Below are positions 61,401-64,000 of a stretch of DNA of 64,000 bases, piece after piece. This stretch comes from Clostridium kluyveri (GTDB lineage Bacteria > Bacillota > Clostridia > Clostridiales > Clostridiaceae), in contig NZ_CP018335.1 in assembly GCF_001902295.1 (NCBI RefSeq), positions 3,410,001-3,474,000 on the forward strand, written 5' to 3'. Numbering within the stretch: position 1 is the stretch's first letter; each line of letters opens with the position of its first letter. Under the pieces are notes generated by a model. It did not search any database. It saw nothing but the letters and a program-made list of their open reading frames with translations, and had not been told where the DNA came from. The translations under genes were made by a program, and so were the position numbers.

Positions 61401-63470
61401 ATGAAAAGTATAAAAATAAGAATTATTATATTAATTAGCTTGCTGTCTATAATAGTTTGTACAGGCTTAGCCATGCAACTGTATAATTCATCTAAAAATA
61501 TATTGGTACAAGATGTAAGACAAACAATGCCAAACTTTGTTACCCAGGGATCAGAAAATATCAATCAATTTGTAATTAATCAATTTACTATACTAGAAGA
61601 ATTAGGGTCCAGTGAAAATTTACCTACAACAGTTAATAACAATACTGATATACAAAATATCAAGGAAATACTATCAAAAAAGACAAAATCCTTAGGCAGT
61701 TTAAAAATGGCAGTAATAAACAGTCAGGGAACTGCAATCTATGATAACGGTGAAATTGAAGATGTTAAAAATACCGATTATTTTAAAAAAGCAATTAGCG
61801 GTGAAAGAGTGGTTACTGATCCCATTAAAATAGGTAAAGAAGCTTCCCCTGTAGTGGTATATGCTGTTCCTATAAAAACAAACAATAATATTACTGGCGT
61901 ATTGATTTCCGTAAGAGATGGATATGAATTAAGCAATTTTGTTAAAAATATAAAATACGGAAAATCCGGAGATATCATTATACTTAACAAACAGGGAGAA
62001 ACTATTGGTCACTCAAATATTGAGATAGCTAAAAAAAGTATACATATTGAAGAGTCTACTGAAACTAATACCAGCAACAAAAATGCAGATACCGTTACCT
62101 CTGCAACATCCAAAATTGTTGACAAGGATTCAGATTTTATCAACATGCCTGACTTAATAAAACAAATGACAAATGGAAAGAGTGGTTTTGGAAACCACAC
62201 ATTTAACGGTGTGGAAAGATTTATAATATATGGACCAATTGGAAAGTTAGGATGGTCAATGGCTATTGAAGTTAATAAAAGCGAAGTATTATCAGGTCTG
62301 ACTTCTCTAAGAATGAAATGTATCGCTATATCCATTGTTTTTTTAATTTTAAGTATAATAATAGGATACTTAATTGCAAGAAATATATCCACTCCCATTA
62401 ACTATCTTACAGATATATGCAAACAAATGGCAGGAGGAAACTTTGTATTTTTAATTAAAGATGATTACATAAAGAGGAAAGATGAAATTGGTAATTTGGC
62501 TGTAGGTTTTAATAAAATCAGGATAAACGTTTCTGAAATTATACAGAATTTAATTGAAGAAGCTAAAAATATGGATAAATCAGTTAAAATATTTACCGAC
62601 ATAGTTTTAGAGCTCAATGCAATGATAGAAAATCTATCTACTGTAACAGAGGAATTATCACAGGGTATGAGAAATACGGCAGCATCCACAGATGAGATGA
62701 ATGCCTCATCATCCAATATAGAAAATTCAATTAAAGATATTTCTCATAATTCTCAGTCAATGTCAGTATCCGTCAGTGAAATTAGTACAACTGCCAAAAA
62801 CGCTCTGGACAACTTTATAAAGTCACATAATAAAATATTTGACACATTGTCAACTACAAAAGAAAACCTTGCAAAATCTCTGACAAACGCAGAAGAAGTA
62901 AATGAAATCGAAAATCTATCTGAAGCTATATTAGAAATTACATCAAAAACAAATTTGCTGGCCTTAAATGCCAATATAGAAGCAGTCAGGGCAGGAGAGG
63001 AAGGCAAAGGCTTTGGCGTAGTTGCCAGTGAAATAGGTAAATTAGCGGATGACTCAAAAAATACTATTAATGAAATGCAAAATATAACCAAAAATGTAAT
63101 TAGCTCAGTAAAAGACTTATCCCATCATTCAAATGATATGTTAAAGTTTATGGAAAATGATATTGATAAAGATTATAAATTGATGCTTCAAATGATGAAT
63201 CAATACAATGAAGATGCTCAGTCTATCCATAATATGATAGCTGATTTCAGTTCAAATACTAAAAATATATTTATATCCATACAGAGCATGCTTGAAGAAA
63301 TTGATAAAGTATCCTCAGCTGCTGCTGAAGGTTCAAAAAATACTGAAGATATAGTACAAAAGCTAACCACATTATTACAAAAATCAAATGAAGTTCATGG
63401 AGAGGTTCAATACCTAAAAAACAGTACAGTAAAACTTAACCAAATCATATCAAAGTTCAAAATTTCTTAA
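61401..63470 (+). CDS. Methyl-accepting chemotaxis protein with dCache sensor
   Basis: The 689-residue receptor has an N-terminal membrane helix, a double-Cache sensor (about 35-300; typical strands include AVINSQGTAIYDNGEIED and SGDIIILNKQGETIGHS) and a second membrane helix (about 305-328). A HAMP domain (STPINYLTDICKQMAGG) and the signalling domain follow. The tip reads TSKTNLLALNANIEAVRAGEEG, with N and V in place of A and A in the usual NAAIEAARAGE. dCache domains bind amino acids, organic acids or other small ligands. GGAGG precedes the ATG. Confidence 0.92.
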   Translation: MKSIKIRIIILISLLSIIVCTGLAMQLYNSSKNILVQDVRQTMPNFVTQGSENINQFVINQFTILEELGSSENLPTTVNNNTDIQNIKEILSKKTKSLGSLKMAVINSQGTAIYDNGEIEDVKNTDYFKKAISGERVVTDPIKIGKEASPVVVYAVPIKTNNNITGVLISVRDGYELSNFVKNIKYGKSGDIIILNKQGETIGHSNIEIAKKSIHIEESTETNTSNKNADTVTSATSKIVDKDSDFINMPDLIKQMTNGKSGFGNHTFNGVERFIIYGPIGKLGWSMAIEVNKSEVLSGLTSLRMKCIAISIVFLILSIIIGYLIARNISTPINYLTDICKQMAGGNFVFLIKDDYIKRKDEIGNLAVGFNKIRINVSEIIQNLIEEAKNMDKSVKIFTDIVLELNAMIENLSTVTEELSQGMRNTAASTDEMNASSSNIENSIKDISHNSQSMSVSVSEISTTAKNALDNFIKSHNKIFDTLSTTKENLAKSLTNAEEVNEIENLSEAILEITSKTNLLALNANIEAVRAGEEGKGFGVVASEIGKLADDSKNTINEMQNITKNVISSVKDLSHHSNDMLKFMENDIDKDYKLMLQMMNQYNEDAQSIHNMIADFSSNTKNIFISIQSMLEEIDKVSSAAAEGSKNTEDIVQKLTTLLQKSNEVHGEVQYLKNSTVKLNQIISKFKIS

Positions 63471-63482
63471 TACTATATTGAT

Positions 63483-63512
63483 GGCAAAATGCTTAAATAT
63501 AAGCATTTTGCC
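63483..63512. terminator. Bidirectional terminator between convergent genes
   Basis: GGCAAAATGCTTA and TAAGCATTTTGCC form a 13-bp perfect stem with an AATA loop. It serves the chemotaxis receptor and possibly the leftward permease gene. Confidence 0.8.
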
Positions 63513-63517
63513 TTATC

Positions 63518-64000
63518 TTATATAGATACATATTTTTCTACTTTCACTTCAATTTTATTTTGAATTGAAGAGAGTACCGTACAAAATATTAAATATATAA
63601 ATGCCGCTTCACTATATAACCACAGAGGTTCATAGGTTGATGCCGTTATTCTTTGCGCCACTTGAAACATTTCAGTTAGGGTAATGCTGGCAGCAAGTGA
63701 AGTATCCTTAACCAGTGATATAAAAGAATTAGACAGAGGTGGTACAGAAACCCGTACTGCCTGAGGCAGAACAATACGCCGGATTACTTGAGTATTTGTC
63801 ATACCTATAGAAAATGCCGCCTCCCACTGACCTTTAGGTATTGATAAAATAGCAGCCCTAATTATTTCAGAATTATATGCTCCTACACTCAATGTAAATC
63901 CAATAATAGCTGCTGGCAGTGGTTCCATTGTTATACCTACAGCTGGCAACCCATAAAATATAATGAATAATTGTACTAATAAAGGAGTTCCCCTTACAAT
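63518..64000 (-). CDS. Amino-acid ABC transporter permease, partial
   Basis: The frame is open from the window edge to the stop at 63518. It encodes the C-terminal 160 residues of a HisM/GlnP-type permease: RGTPLLVQLFIIFYGLPAVG, then NSEIIRAAILSIPKGQWEAAFSIGM. The latter is the EAA-like loop that docks the ATPase. SLVKDTSLAASITLTEMFQ is also characteristic. The family imports polar amino acids. The start, the binding protein and the ATPase lie beyond the edge or after this window. Confidence 0.92.
   Translation of the reverse strand: MVRGTPLLVQLFIIFYGLPAVGITMEPLPAAIIGFTLSVGAYNSEIIRAAILSIPKGQWEAAFSIGMTNTQVIRRIVLPQAVRVSVPPLSNSFISLVKDTSLAASITLTEMFQVAQRITASTYEPLWLYSEAAFIYLIFCTVLSSIQNKIEVKVEKYVSI

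Overview
The window is low-GC Firmicute DNA and most probably comes from Clostridium kluyveri or a very close relative. The reason is the run 4hbD, sucD, cat1, cat2 (orfZ) and abfD, which encodes the succinate to 4-hydroxybutyrate to crotonyl-CoA route typical of that species. The protein lengths (371, 453, 538, 429 and 484 residues) match those I remember. A few SucD residues seem to differ from the type strain as I remember it, so I do not name a strain. No rRNA, tRNA or CRISPR array was recognised.

Layout. 1-4.7 kb: edge of a response regulator, a small secreted Asp-box protein, a chemotaxis receptor and a NatAB-like ABC exporter. 4.9-14 kb: an accessory island with visibly higher GC. It holds an MFS relic, a LysR regulator, a dead IS110 and a five-gene operon (MFS transporter, glycyl radical enzyme, activase, ProC-like reductase, TIM-barrel protein). 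14.3-26.6 kb: rpoN, then the succinate/4-hydroxybutyrate operon, then a PAS-AAA-Fis sigma-54 activator. 26.8-31.8 kb: a second operon with ACP, acyl-AMP ligase, LuxE-like, LuxC-like, a NuoE stub and a MaoC-like protein. Both operons start from near-identical sigma-54 promoters with the same upstream palindrome (TGCA-N4-TGCA), so they look like one RpoN regulon. 32-36 kb: cupin, G1-type peptidase and two bPH2 membrane proteins. 36-43 kb: a decay zone with an ABC exporter relic, a broken Rpn-type gene, an IS1182-like relic, an IS110 killed by one stop codon, and a WXG/LXG-type toxin with immunity genes. The toxin gene is split by a 150-bp palindromic repeat that has two other copies here. 43.3-47.7 kb: a Spo0E-like phosphatase, an agrD-agrC pair without agrB or agrA, a GNAT protein and a TetR-MFS pair with matching operators. 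47.7-57.4 kb: two ABC plus two-component modules of the antimicrobial-peptide type. 57.4-64 kb: glutamate dehydrogenase, a zinc/manganese-type binding protein, a YibE/F protein, a second chemotaxis receptor and an amino-acid ABC permease cut by the window edge.

How it works together. Cat1, SucD, 4HbD, Cat2 and AbfD carry succinate to crotonyl-CoA, which feeds the butyrate pathway. The LuxCE operon appears to be co-regulated and could activate an acid, load it on a dedicated ACP and reduce it to an aldehyde; its substrate is unknown. The best candidates for undescribed biology are this ACP-LuxE-LuxC operon, the glycyl radical enzyme island, the dispersed palindromic element and the frameshifted agrD.
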